From Rhizobiales bacterium IMCC20636 (lineage in GTDB: Bacteria; Pseudomonadota; Alphaproteobacteria; Rhizobiales; GCA-2746425), in NCBI GenBank assembly GCA_016865015.1, contig CP018226.1:2759001-2823000 (forward strand): 64,000 nt of DNA, given 5' to 3'. Each line of letters starts with the position of its first letter. The stretch's first letter is position 1. The position numbers and the translations under genes were made by a program. The notes beneath the pieces are model-generated. The model made no database searches, was not told where the DNA came from, and was given only the letters and a program-made list of their open reading frames with translations. Shown piece after piece: positions 19,143 to 27,972 of the stretch.

Positions 19143-19147
19143 TCGCT

Positions 19148-19681
19148 CTATTCCGTTCCATGGAATTTGCGCCAGTCTTCTGGTTGTTCAAATTCCAGCG
19201 CCCAAAGTCCGCGCCCTGCCAGTGCCGCCAGAACTTCAAGGGCCTTGTAATCCCCATATGAGACAGCCCATCCATCATGAACCATCTGCGCGTTGAGGGT
19301 CGCTTGCTGGCCAGCTTTTACCAGTGCGCTGTTGACCGGATCATTGCTTGCCCGGCCGCGACAGACAGCAAGTTGCCTCCCGTGCTTGTCTGTACCATGA
19401 TCTGCACAGGAAATCATTGTCGCGGCGACCAAAGCAGCCAGATGCTGTTTTGCCATCAGCCCGCATTGCACGGCCTTGCCATCACGAAGACAGGTTTGCT
19501 GCAACTCAGGTGCATCAATGCCAACAAGCCGCAAACGCTTCTGGCCAATGGCAAGAGAATCGCCGTCTACCACCCGTACAGAGGCTTCCACCGGTTCCCA
19601 GCTTCCCTCGTCAAACCAGACGACCAATGCTGCGATTATGAGGATAAACCCCGACGCCTTGACCAGATCCCAAAACTTCAA
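19148..19681 (-). CDS. Membrane-anchored staphylococcal-nuclease-like protein
   Basis: A 177-residue protein with an N-terminal hydrophobic anchor (FILIIAALVVWF) and one SNase-like OB-fold domain. The catalytic pattern is visible: VVDGDSLAIG, then RLRLVGIDAPEL supplying Arg, Asp and Glu, and DKHGRQLAVCR supplying the second Arg. Cysteines in TCLRDGKAVQCG could form a disulfide, fitting a location outside the cytoplasm. It probably cuts DNA or RNA in the envelope, though the physiological role is not known. The start appears to be a TTG after an AAGG site. Confidence 0.85.
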   Translation of the reverse strand: MKFWDLVKASGFILIIAALVVWFDEGSWEPVEASVRVVDGDSLAIGQKRLRLVGIDAPELQQTCLRDGKAVQCGLMAKQHLAALVAATMISCADHGTDKHGRQLAVCRGRASNDPVNSALVKAGQQATLNAQMVHDGWAVSYGDYKALEVLAALAGRGLWALEFEQPEDWRKFHGTE

Positions 19682-19705
19682 AAGATCAGCCTTGTATCAA
19701 TCGTA

Positions 19706-20737
19706 TCAGATCGCGTCCTTACCGGACACGCCCGCCTGGTCAAAGGTTGCCATGCCAGAATGGACCGCAGCAGCTGATTTGACGATGCCAGCGGCGATCG
19801 CTGCACCACTTCCCTCACCCAGCCGCATATTGAGATCCAGCAATGCGGTTTTTCCAAGCCGCTCCAATACGGCCGCATGTGCCTGCTCGTCGGAAACATG
19901 GGAAAACAGGCAGTGATCGATCGATGCGGGGCTGACTGAGTGCAAGATGGCTGCTGATGCGGTGGCCACGAAGCCATCAACGATCACAGGGATGCGTTCG
20001 ACACGGGCAGCCAGAATGGCTCCGCACATGGCAGCGATTTCCCGGCCGCCAAGCCGTCGCAGCACTTCCAACCCATTTGATTTGCTGACACTTGCCCGGC
20101 CAACAGCCCGGCGCACGACATTTGTCTTGCGTTGCAGCCCGGCTGCATCCACGCCTGTGCCAGCGCCCACCCAATCTTCCGGGCTGCCGCCATACAGCGC
20201 AAAGAAAATTGCGGAAGCCACGGTTGTATTGGCAATTCCCATTTCCCCAATGCACAACAGATCGGTGCCGCCTGCAATGGCTTCCATTCCAAACGCCATG
20301 GTTGCAGCGCAGGTCTTCTCGTCAAAGGCATCCTTGAGGGTGATATCCGGTGTTGGCAGATCCAGCGCGAGATCAAAAACCTTAAGCCCGAGATTATTGG
20401 CGGTGCAAAGTTGATTGATTGCCGCGCCCCCAGCCGAAAAGTTTTCAACCATTTGCTGCGTGACGCTCGCTGGAAACGCTGAAACGTCCTGATCGGCTAT
20501 TCCATGGTTTCCGGCAAAAATCGCGACCAGAGGACGGGTCACCGCAGGCGGTGCCTTGCCTTGCCAGGCGGCCAGCCATTCGACCAGTTCTTCCAGTCGG
20601 CCGAGTGAACCGGCGGGTTTGGTCAGTGTCGCGTCGCGCGCACGGACCGCATCAACGGCCTCGGTGACAGGGCCTGGGAGCGAACGGATCAACTCCCGTA
20701 TGTCTTCAAAGGGAAGCGCTGTTAAGGATGCACTCAT
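19706..20737 (-). CDS. cobT: Nicotinate-nucleotide--dimethylbenzimidazole phosphoribosyltransferase
   Basis: Activates the lower-ligand base by making alpha-ribazole phosphate, used to complete cobalamin. The 343-residue protein shows FAGNHGIADQDVSAFP, the LCIGEMGIANTT block and the catalytic-Glu region LNMRLGEGSGAA close to the C-terminus. It is divergent from cobS, the next enzyme of the pathway, with 131 bases between the starts. That gap is too short for a classic cobalamin riboswitch and I see no B12-box motif in it. Confidence 0.95.
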   Translation of the reverse strand: MSASLTALPFEDIRELIRSLPGPVTEAVDAVRARDATLTKPAGSLGRLEELVEWLAAWQGKAPPAVTRPLVAIFAGNHGIADQDVSAFPASVTQQMVENFSAGGAAINQLCTANNLGLKVFDLALDLPTPDITLKDAFDEKTCAATMAFGMEAIAGGTDLLCIGEMGIANTTVASAIFFALYGGSPEDWVGAGTGVDAAGLQRKTNVVRRAVGRASVSKSNGLEVLRRLGGREIAAMCGAILAARVERIPVIVDGFVATASAAILHSVSPASIDHCLFSHVSDEQAHAAVLERLGKTALLDLNMRLGEGSGAAIAAGIVKSAAAVHSGMATFDQAGVSGKDAI

Positions 20738-20868
20738 GTGTCTTTAAGCCTATCGAATGATGGTGGCTGTCAGGCCTTGGGTGACATTGATATCTGATTC
20801 ATGCTCATTGCCAACAATCTCATTCGATCTATAAAGCGCCTTTGAGAAGACGCAAGGTGGCAAACAAC

Positions 20869-21714
20869 ATGAAACTGCGCCAAAATGACGATGGGACCGA
20901 ACCAGGTTTTGGCCTTCTGGACCTGTTGCGCGCAATTCCGGGCGATTTTCTGGTGTGCCTGATGTTCTTTACACGTCTACCTGTGGCCGTGGCAACAGAC
21001 CACGCTGCGCCCATGTCCAGAGCCAGTCAGATGTTCCCGGCCATTGGCCTGATTGTCGGTGTGATCGGTTCGTTGGTTATTGCTGTGGCCTCCGCACTGC
21101 AGCTTCCTGCCTATGCAAGTTCTGTTCTGGCGGTAGCCGTGATGATTATGACCACCGGTGCGCTGCATGAAGATGGTCTGGCAGATATGGTGGATGGGTT
21201 TGGCGGCGGTCATGAGCGCGCGCGCAAACTCGACATCATGAAGGACAGCCATATTGGCACCTATGGCGTTCTGGCGCTGATCCTGTCGCAGGGCCTGCGC
21301 GTCATCCTGATTGCATCTTTTCTTCCGATGGGGCTTGCGCCTGCAATTGGGGTTCTGATTGCATCCCAGATCGCATCCCGCGCGTGCAGCATGTTGCTTT
21401 GGGCAAGTCTGCCACCTGCACGCACCACTGGTTTGTCCAAAACTGCGGGCCAACCGGACCGGCTGTCCCTTATCGTGGCGCTGGGAAGCTCCACAATCGC
21501 CCTCCTCTGCCTTTCGCTGGTGGGCCTGAACATCATTGCCATTCTGGCTGCAACCACGCTCAGCGGGTTTGTCAGCTATGTCATGATCGGAATATGCCGT
21601 CGGCAGATCGGTGGACAGACCGGCGATACAATTGGTGCCACGCAACAAATCTGTGACCTTGCTTTCATGGCAGGCATTCTTATGTCAGTAGGCATCGCCA
21701 AGGATTTGCTATGA
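20869..21714 (+). CDS. cobS: Adenosylcobinamide-GDP ribazoletransferase (cobalamin synthase)
   Basis: Joins adenosylcobinamide-GDP to alpha-ribazole in the membrane, the final stage of cobalamin synthesis. About 281 residues with several membrane helices. The family signature is clear: [18 protein letters not shown] followed by [13 protein letters not shown]. The frame allows a TTG nine codons upstream, but the ATG used here follows an AAGGTGG site. Its stop codon overlaps the start of a small DUF1289 gene by three bases, and that gene overlaps a protease gene, so the three form one coupled unit. Confidence 0.95.
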   Translation: MKLRQNDDGTEPGFGLLDLLRAIPGDFLVCLMFFTRLPVAVATDHAAPMSRASQMFPAIGLIVGVIGSLVIAVASALQLPAYASSVLAVAVMIMTTGALHEDGLADMVDGFGGGHERARKLDIMKDSHIGTYGVLALILSQGLRVILIASFLPMGLAPAIGVLIASQIASRACSMLLWASLPPARTTGLSKTAGQPDRLSLIVALGSSTIALLCLSLVGLNIIAILAATTLSGFVSYVMIGICRRQIGGQTGDTIGATQQICDLAFMAGILMSVGIAKDLL

Positions 21715-21887
21715 TTTCACCCTGCGTCAAAATTTGCGTAATAGATGAACCGACCCGACAATGTCTCGGCTGCGGTCGAACCTTGCGGGAAATTGGCGGC
21801 TGGAGCCAGATGAGTGACACCGAACGAACATCGATCATGGATGCGCTGCCCCAACGCATGGAGCATCTGGCACCGGTGACCAAATGA
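21711..21887 (+). CDS. DUF1289 small zinc-ribbon-like protein (58 residues)
   Basis: A 58-residue open frame overlaps cobS at its start and the protease gene at its end by ATGA-type junctions. The protein begins [20 protein letters not shown] and continues with [11 protein letters not shown], matching the DUF1289 pattern SPC-x3-C then C-x2-C with RT-x2-EI-x2-W. The four cysteines probably bind a metal. Function is unknown; the family is widespread in proteobacteria. The overlaps and family match make it convincing despite its size. Confidence 0.88.
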   Translation: MISPCVKICVIDEPTRQCLGCGRTLREIGGWSQMSDTERTSIMDALPQRMEHLAPVTK

Positions 21888-22573
21888 GTTATCTGTGGGC
21901 GCTCCTGATTGGCCTTGCAGCTTTGTTGATCGTGCTGGTCGTCAGGCATGATTCAGGGACTGTTCTGGGCATGGACATTGGCAATTTCGGGCGCATGGGC
22001 GTGTTGCTCGCATTGCTGGCGTTTGTCAGCCTAGGCGTTTTCCGAGGGTTACGGGCCTCCGAAGTTCTGAAAAATGCGCTCGTCTGGGTTCTGATCGCTC
22101 TGGCGCTGGTGACCATCTATTCCTTCAAGACCGAATTGCAGATGGTTGCGAGCCGTGTGACCGGCGAACTCATTCCCGGCATGGCTCTGACAAGTGTCGA
22201 CGGAGACTCGATAACTGTCAGCCGCGGCCGCAACGGACATTTTTCGCTGCGCGCTGAAATTGCAGACACGCCAATTGATATGTTGGTTGATACGGGTGCA
22301 AGCACGGTTGTGCTGACCTATGAGGACGCCGAAAAAGTTGGTATTGATGTGGCGTCCCTGAGTTTCCAGACACCGGTGGAAACGGCAAATGGCATGACGT
22401 TCTTTGCCCGTGTTGTTCTGGATTCCGTTAAAGTTGGCAATATCGAGCAGGACGCAGTGCGCGCGGCCATAGCCCAACAGGGAAATCTTCAACAGAGCCT
22501 TTTGGGGAACAGTTTTCTCGACCGTCTGTCATCCTACGAGTTTACCGGCTCGCAATTGGTTTTACGACCGTAA
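21884..22573 (+). CDS. Membrane-anchored retropepsin-like aspartic protease (TIGR02281 family)
   Basis: A 229-residue protein with two or three N-terminal membrane helices (about 4-20, 38-54 and 63-79) and a C-terminal clan AA aspartic protease domain. The domain has [19 protein letters not shown], the active-site DTGAS with Asp136, and [10 protein letters not shown] near the end, the usual signature of this family. The catalytic part most likely faces the periplasm. No substrate is established. It is the last gene of the cobS-DUF1289-protease unit, an order frequent in rhizobia and relatives. Confidence 0.88.
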   Translation: MSYLWALLIGLAALLIVLVVRHDSGTVLGMDIGNFGRMGVLLALLAFVSLGVFRGLRASEVLKNALVWVLIALALVTIYSFKTELQMVASRVTGELIPGMALTSVDGDSITVSRGRNGHFSLRAEIADTPIDMLVDTGASTVVLTYEDAEKVGIDVASLSFQTPVETANGMTFFARVVLDSVKVGNIEQDAVRAAIAQQGNLQQSLLGNSFLDRLSSYEFTGSQLVLRP

Positions 22574-22648
22574 ATCACAATCAGACGCAGGCGCGTTCGG
22601 CTCGGATACATGCCTTGAAAACTGTCAATGCTCGCGCTTGAGTTGGTC

Positions 22649-23668
22649 TCAAACAGTCTCTGATAGCTCGCTCGCCTGCCAAATGTTCTGTTGTTCAGCG
22701 GTCAGGGCCTCCAGCGCGGCTTCCACGACCTCTGTGCCAGCGTTGGGTTTGACCGCTTCGGCACTCAGTATCTGGCGATAACGCCTTGCACCCGGCGCGC
22801 CGTGAAACAGGCCGATCATGTGCCGTGTGATCTGATGCAGCCGGCCGCCGGCCCGCAGATGCGCCTCAATGATCGGGTACATTTGCCGCACGATTTCATG
22901 GAGATCTTCAGGCTTTTCCGCAGCGCCATAGAAACGCTGATCCACTGCGGTCAGGATTGCAGGCTGATGATAGGCAGACCGGCCCATCATCACGCCATCA
23001 ACATGCTTCAGATGATGTTCCGCTTCATCCAGGCTGGTAATGCCACCATTTATACCGATGAAAACTTTTCCAAGTCGCTGCTTCAACCGGTAGACGCGAT
23101 CATAATCCAGCGGCGGGATGTCTCTGTTTTCCTTGGGGGACAGCCCATCCAGCCATGCTTTACGCGCGTGAACCCAAATGGCATCCACGCCCTCATCAAG
23201 ACAGCAATCAGCCAGAGCGTCGAGCGCAGTTTCGATATCCTGATCATCCACCCCAAGGCGGCATTTAACCGTCACCGGCATTGGCACCACTGTCTTCATG
23301 GCAGCAACACACTCGGCAACCAGTTGCGGAGACTGCATCAGACAAGCGCCAAACGTGCCCGATTGCACGCGGTCGGAGGGGCAGCCGACATTCAGATTAA
23401 TTTCATCATAGCCATAATCAGCCGCAATCCTTGCAGCTTCTGCCAGTTTCACCGGGTCTGAGCCACCCAGTTGCAAAGCCACCGGCTGCTGACCGTCGGG
23501 AATGCTCAGATGCCGGTCACGATCACCATGCAAAATAGCATCTGCCACCACCATCTCGGTATACAGCAACGCATGCTGCGACAGGATCCGATGAAACGAC
23601 CGACACCAGCGATCGGTCCAATCCATCATGGGTGCGATGGATATTCTGGCACCGGGGTAAACTTGCAT
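22649..23668 (-). CDS. dusA: tRNA-dihydrouridine(20/20a) synthase
   Basis: Reduces uridine at D-loop positions 20 and 20a of tRNAs with FMN and NADPH. The 339-residue protein starts with the FMN-site strand ISIAPMMDWTD, then ALQLGGSDP and NLNVGCPSDRVQSGTFGACLM, whose last Cys is the family's catalytic acid. MGRSAYHQP and the ITRHMIGLFHGAPGARRYR helix are features of DusA rather than DusB or DusC. It stands alone, converging on the protease gene. Confidence 0.94.
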   Translation of the reverse strand: MQVYPGARISIAPMMDWTDRWCRSFHRILSQHALLYTEMVVADAILHGDRDRHLSIPDGQQPVALQLGGSDPVKLAEAARIAADYGYDEINLNVGCPSDRVQSGTFGACLMQSPQLVAECVAAMKTVVPMPVTVKCRLGVDDQDIETALDALADCCLDEGVDAIWVHARKAWLDGLSPKENRDIPPLDYDRVYRLKQRLGKVFIGINGGITSLDEAEHHLKHVDGVMMGRSAYHQPAILTAVDQRFYGAAEKPEDLHEIVRQMYPIIEAHLRAGGRLHQITRHMIGLFHGAPGARRYRQILSAEAVKPNAGTEVVEAALEALTAEQQNIWQASELSETV

Positions 23669-23841
23669 CTTCTTGCATCTTCAAACTGATACGGGTCGAT
23701 CGAGGATCATCTGAAACGGTCTAAACTCGCCGTTTCCTGGCCTATACGACGACACGCGCGCACATTGGCGATTTCGTTGGGCTTCCTATAGACGACATCT
23801 GTGCTGTTGGGAAGAAATCAACCATCGCAAAGTTTACCCTG
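23669..23841. other. Non-coding stretch between dusA and the inverted-repeat element
   Basis: 173 bases with the dusA promoter on the left. A short direct repeat (TTGCATCT twice) covers the dusA start. No gene is visible. Confidence 0.35.
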
Positions 23842-24067
23842 CTAGAGCCTTTCACGATTATACGGAATCATTTGATGTCCCGAAACAGTTCAGCCAGGCA
23901 GTCAGAGCAGCGGCCAATAGTGTCGGGGCGGCGCATCGGGCAAGTTGGCTGACGACGCTGGTGGGGTGTTCCGGGGCACCGAAGGTCGGTTTTGCGCATA
24001 GTCTGTGCATTGCGAGCAAACGCGCAAATCCGGTCAAATGCTTCCGTATAAACGAGAAAGACTCTAG
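23842..24067. repeat. MITE-like element with 32-bp terminal inverted repeats
   Basis: The left end (23842-23873) begins CTAGAGCCTTTCACG and the right end (24036-24067), read on the other strand, begins CTAGAGTCTTTCTCG. The two 32-base ends match at 28 positions and both contain TATACGGAA. The 226-base element has no open frame of note. The size and structure are those of a miniature inverted-repeat element or a rhizobial intergenic palindrome. Its right end contains the TAG stop codon of the bacteriophytochrome gene, so insertion probably reshaped the end of that protein. I could not identify a target-site duplication beyond the CTAG at the tips. Confidence 0.65.
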
Positions 24068-26637
24068 GCCGATGGTTTCCTTTGCCAGGCGGCCTTTATC
24101 CCGTCAATACCGTAAGGTTTGGATAACACAAGGGTGTCTCGGATGCCTTCAGGCAGAACATTGTTTTCTCCATAACCGGAGGCGAAAATGAAAGGAATTC
24201 CAAGCGCTTTCAATTTTTCAGCCACGGGTAAACTGGTTTCAGTCCCCAGATTGATATCAAGAAGTGCGAATTCGAAAGTCTCTTGCTCAATAGCATGCAA
24301 GGCCGACTGAACATTGCTGCAGACCTGGATATCCTGAGCGCCCAGCCGGCGCAACGCATCTTCACCATCCATGGCGATCAGCAGATTGTCCTCGACCATC
24401 AAAACCTTTTCGGGAAATGGCAGACTGCCTGACACATTTCCCTCAGGAGCTGAAACACTCTTGAGCGCCTCCGGGCTGTTTGGCGCATCGCGCACATGGA
24501 TCGCCGGGACGTGGAACTCTGCGCTCAGTCCGGTTACGGCATAGTCGACGCTGGCGGTACCCTGTAACTCGTAGGGTATCGTGCGTTCAATAATGGTGGT
24601 GCCGAATCCCTTGCGGGTTGGCATCTGTACGGCAGGACCGCCACTTTCGCGCCAGTGCAACGCCAGAGACATATCAGACTGGCGCTGAAGCATGATGTCA
24701 ACCCGGCCTGACCGCACAGACAGCGCGCCGTATTTTGCCGAGTTGGTGACAAGTTCATGAACAACCAGCGCAACGCTCGAATAGGCGGTTGGTACGAGAA
24801 GAACATTATCGCCAGACAGAACGACACGGTTCTTCCTGTCCTGCAGATATCCCTCCGCCTCGGTTTCGATCAGACGTTTCAGAGGGGCTGGCGACCAATT
24901 ATCCTTTGTAATCTGGTCATGTGCCCTCGCAAGGGCCTGAATTCGACTGTCCAGAACTCGCGCAAAGTCTGACGTTGTCATGTGTCCGGTCCGAGTCTGA
25001 TTGATCAGGCTCCGGACCAGGCTCAAAATGTTGCGAACTCTGTGGTTGAGTTCTGCAATCAGCAGTTCCTGCTTTTCCGTAGCGTGTTTTCTTTGTTGGG
25101 AAGCTTCCTCCACAAGTCGGAGCACGACCTCCAAAAATGTGATCCGTAATTGTTCGGCGGCATGGAAATGGGATCCAAGCCACTCCTCGCTCTGACCTTC
25201 GACAATCGCTTGCCAGGTTTCAAAGCTTTTGCGCGGGGTCAGACGAATGCCGTTTGGTCCGAGGGTTGCCGGTTTCTCCGGGTTCCCGCCCCAACTGACT
25301 TTCTTGGCAACCTCGCGGCGAAAAAACATGATGTAATCGCGCGGCGCCTTGGAAATCGGGATTGCCAGAATTCCGGCAACCAGCCGCGACAGGTCCGAGG
25401 TGGCGGGCACGAAACGGCTCAATTCCGACGATGCTACAATTGTCCCGGCCGGACTTCGGTTGAGGTGTTTGGCAATGATCGTGACTTCATCGCGGGGCAG
25501 TTCCAACCCGACACTGTAGATCTCGCCATCCAGCATCATCGTGATTCCGTCAGCATCCATGAGTTCCATCAACTCATCAGCGTAGGAAAACAAGATATCC
25601 ACAATATTTGTTTCTGCGCCTGCAGACCGGGAAATGGCATTTGTCAGTTCACGAGTCTGGCTCTCCAATTGGCGGTCCTGCGTTGACAGTTTCTCGCGCA
25701 GAACCAGTGAGAGCATCTGGCCGAACAGCAACAACGCGTTGCGCGTCGACTGACCCAGCAGATGCGGAGAATTGTGGTGGCAGGCTATCAGGCCCCAAAG
25801 GTGGTCGTCGGTGACGATAGAGATCGACATGGAGGCACCAACGCCCATATTGCGCAGATATTCCAGATGAATGGAGGACACACTGCGCAGGACTGCGTCG
25901 GACAGATCCAGTCCCGCACCGCCTGCAGGTGCAATCGAGGTGCCCGCATCCTGAACATCAGCAATGACCCGGATGGGGTTGCGGATATAAAGCGCTCGAG
26001 CCTGTTTCGGAATATCTGAAGCGGGGTAACGCAGGTTGAGGAACGGCTCCATTCCCGACCCTAATGCTTCGGCAACAACTTCACCGCTTCCATCTGGCAG
26101 GAAGCGGTATGCCATGACCCTGTCATACCCCGCCAGTGCCTTCACGAACCGGACAGCATAATTGAGAGATTCTGTTATGTCCTTCATTGCCGTCAGGCGT
26201 TGTATGGCGTTCTGAACGTTGGCAATTTCGTCAGTTACAGAGGCCGAACCGTCATGTGGTTCAAACTCCAGCAGGATCGTATCTCCAGACACGTGAATCG
26301 AAACGTCGCAGCGGCGGCTGTCATTTCCAATCCTCACATCCGCAGCGACTTGAATTCCCGGACGCGCACCGAGCCGCTGCAACCTGTTACGGATCGTGTG
26401 AATGGCTTGTTCGTCAAGTAACGCGGATACAGGTTGGCCCAGCACGTCCTCCACCGAGGACACTGGCAGAAACGAGGCGATGTTCACTGATGCATGGGAC
26501 ACGATCCAGTCGGAAGTGACGCCCAGAAGGAAGCCGAAGGACTGAACCTTGCCCAACATATGTATGGGCTCGCGGTCACAATTTGTCAGGTCGACTTGCA
26601 AATTCGCACCATCACTCATTCGTTGATCATGCTCCAT
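24064..26637 (-). CDS. bphP: Bacteriophytochrome photoreceptor with HWE histidine kinase and receiver domain
   Basis: A red/far-red light sensor of 857 residues. The order is PAS (about 20-125), GAF (140-310), PHY (325-500), HWE-type kinase (525-710) and receiver (743-850). Cys20 in TNCDREPIH is the biliverdin attachment site. PASDIP (205-210), IHLEYLRNMGV and CHH (287-288) line the chromophore pocket, and RREVAKKVSWGGNPEKP is the PHY tongue. The kinase has its phospho-acceptor His532 (ELNHRVRN), VHELVTNSAKYG, and the WxE motif (Trp662, Glu664). The receiver acceptor is Asp794 (LLDINLG). The usual IQPHG after the Cys reads VQSFG. It overlaps the heme oxygenase gene by 11 bases. Confidence 0.93.
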   Translation of the reverse strand: MEHDQRMSDGANLQVDLTNCDREPIHMLGKVQSFGFLLGVTSDWIVSHASVNIASFLPVSSVEDVLGQPVSALLDEQAIHTIRNRLQRLGARPGIQVAADVRIGNDSRRCDVSIHVSGDTILLEFEPHDGSASVTDEIANVQNAIQRLTAMKDITESLNYAVRFVKALAGYDRVMAYRFLPDGSGEVVAEALGSGMEPFLNLRYPASDIPKQARALYIRNPIRVIADVQDAGTSIAPAGGAGLDLSDAVLRSVSSIHLEYLRNMGVGASMSISIVTDDHLWGLIACHHNSPHLLGQSTRNALLLFGQMLSLVLREKLSTQDRQLESQTRELTNAISRSAGAETNIVDILFSYADELMELMDADGITMMLDGEIYSVGLELPRDEVTIIAKHLNRSPAGTIVASSELSRFVPATSDLSRLVAGILAIPISKAPRDYIMFFRREVAKKVSWGGNPEKPATLGPNGIRLTPRKSFETWQAIVEGQSEEWLGSHFHAAEQLRITFLEVVLRLVEEASQQRKHATEKQELLIAELNHRVRNILSLVRSLINQTRTGHMTTSDFARVLDSRIQALARAHDQITKDNWSPAPLKRLIETEAEGYLQDRKNRVVLSGDNVLLVPTAYSSVALVVHELVTNSAKYGALSVRSGRVDIMLQRQSDMSLALHWRESGGPAVQMPTRKGFGTTIIERTIPYELQGTASVDYAVTGLSAEFHVPAIHVRDAPNSPEALKSVSAPEGNVSGSLPFPEKVLMVEDNLLIAMDGEDALRRLGAQDIQVCSNVQSALHAIEQETFEFALLDINLGTETSLPVAEKLKALGIPFIFASGYGENNVLPEGIRDTLVLSKPYGIDGIKAAWQRKPSA

Positions 26638-27226
26638 CTTCGCAACTGGTCAGATAGGTCTGGAAAACCGCTGTGGCGCTTTCGCACATCTCGGCCACCT
26701 CAGTGGCCGACCATTCTGAAGAATTCAGCCAATTCACAAAGGAGGACCAGAGCCTGTCAGCTGCGCCATGGGAGAAAAATTCGACGGGAAGGTCTTGCTC
26801 TGCCCGTGCCCCCATTTGACGCAGGAGCACTTTTGCTCCGAGCCGCGATCCCTCCAGAACATACATGGCGCCAGCAAACGCAGCCAGCGTGCCACCGATT
26901 GGCGTATCCAGATATTCTGAATGCGGTTCCCCCAACGCGCGCAGATCATTGGAAAGTGCTGCACTGCGCCAACGACGGGCGAGATCAGGAATGGCACTTG
27001 CGTATTGGTGGGTTTCGAGCGCTCTTTCCAAAGGTAGGAGAACCTGGGCGTGGCAGCGCAGGTGGCGGCGATAGTCATCCAATGTTTCCATGTTTTCCAG
27101 CGACATTGCCTGATCGACACGCTCATGAAGTTCGGCAACAGCGGCCGCAAGATGTGATCTGGCGCTGATTGCGCAGGAGTTGGGTTCTGTTGTTTCCAAA
27201 AAATTGCCCGACTTCGTTACATGCAA
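26627..27226 (-). CDS. bphO: Heme oxygenase supplying biliverdin to the phytochrome (BphO type)
   Basis: Opens heme to biliverdin, the chromophore of the phytochrome encoded next to it. The roughly 199-residue protein has the proximal-His helix AVAELHERVDQAM (His34) and the distal-helix signature MYVLEGSRLGAKVLLRQ (121-137), both diagnostic of the heme oxygenase family. Its 3' end overlaps bphP, so the sensor and its pigment enzyme are made together. The outermost start is a TTG without a strong ribosome binding site. The TTG nine codons in is possible too, so the N-terminus is uncertain. Nearby ATGs are in other frames. Confidence 0.88.
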   Translation of the reverse strand: MHVTKSGNFLETTEPNSCAISARSHLAAAVAELHERVDQAMSLENMETLDDYRRHLRCHAQVLLPLERALETHQYASAIPDLARRWRSAALSNDLRALGEPHSEYLDTPIGGTLAAFAGAMYVLEGSRLGAKVLLRQMGARAEQDLPVEFFSHGAADRLWSSFVNWLNSSEWSATEVAEMCESATAVFQTYLTSCEDGA

Positions 27227-27633
27227 CAGTCATAAAAATCCGCAAGGAACCGGTGAACTACCCTGCAAGTGCTAGCATAGCCAACGAACAGAGATGCGCA
27301 ACCGGAATGTATGCTCACAAAGGAGCGCTGAAAGTGCACCCAGAGCGCAGCTTATGCTGTAATATGGCTGCTGTAGAAACTTATTGTGTGAGTGATCGTA
27401 TCAAACCTTGTTCATAGTGTTTTTGAGCATGATCATGCCCTGATGCACCGAAATGAGGGACGTCAGTGGCATGGCAGTGACGCGTATTTCAGAAACGGAA
27501 GAGTTTATACTTGCAGGAACCCCGAGCCTGACAGCTATTCCGGATTCTTGTGTCACAAAAGTTTGCCGGATTGTCCATAACAGGCAAACCCTCATAAATG
27601 TGAAATCGTGACGGAACCTTGTGGGATAGCGGA
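27227..27633. other. Gene-free region upstream of bphO
   Basis: About 400 bases with the bphO promoter on the left and no convincing gene. Together with 27776-27972, which is equally empty, it surrounds a degenerate GntR fragment, so the zone looks like decayed DNA. No tRNA, terminator or transposase remnant was recognised. Confidence 0.4.
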
Positions 27634-27775
27634 TGGCGCGGTACAGATGCAGCTTGCTCACCAGACTTTTATATTCGCGCACTAGCAGCTTGTTGCCTGT
27701 AGAGGTGACCAGAAAATCATGAGTTGCGCCAGCATTGAATCGCACAGCAATTCTGTCAGCAAACGCCCAACCAAC
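27634..27775 (-). pseudogene. Degenerate internal fragment of a GntR regulator gene
   Basis: This stretch repeats two parts of the intact GntR gene at 29789-30484. Bases 27634-27722 match 29941-30029 with about seven differences. Bases 27729-27775 match 30115-30161 less well, and the roughly 85 bases between them are missing. Translated on the minus strand the first block gives HDFLVTSTGNKLLVREYK, identical to the functional protein. There is no HTH part, no start and no proper end, so it is a relic of a duplication, not a gene. Confidence 0.85.
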
Positions 27776-27972
27776 AATATCACCTCGCGCGACCAATTGT
27801 AACCATTCCCGTATACGTCATGACCACGGGTCACTGATTAGCGATAGCACGCAGGGCTGTGAATGCTGCACGGTTCGAACATGCCGGCCAGCGCAAAGCA
27901 CACACTCAGCGGCAGTTATCATGACGATTGTTCGGATGGTGTGTCGCGTTTCTCCAGTGACTGCCGACCCGA

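Noticed and set aside
20738-20868. Cobalamin riboswitch between cobT and cobS
   Set aside because: The interval is 131 bases and shows no B12-box or the expected long folded leader.
27401-27796. 131-residue minus-strand open frame
   Set aside because: Only its first third has similarity, and that is the decayed GntR fragment; the rest is unrelated sequence.
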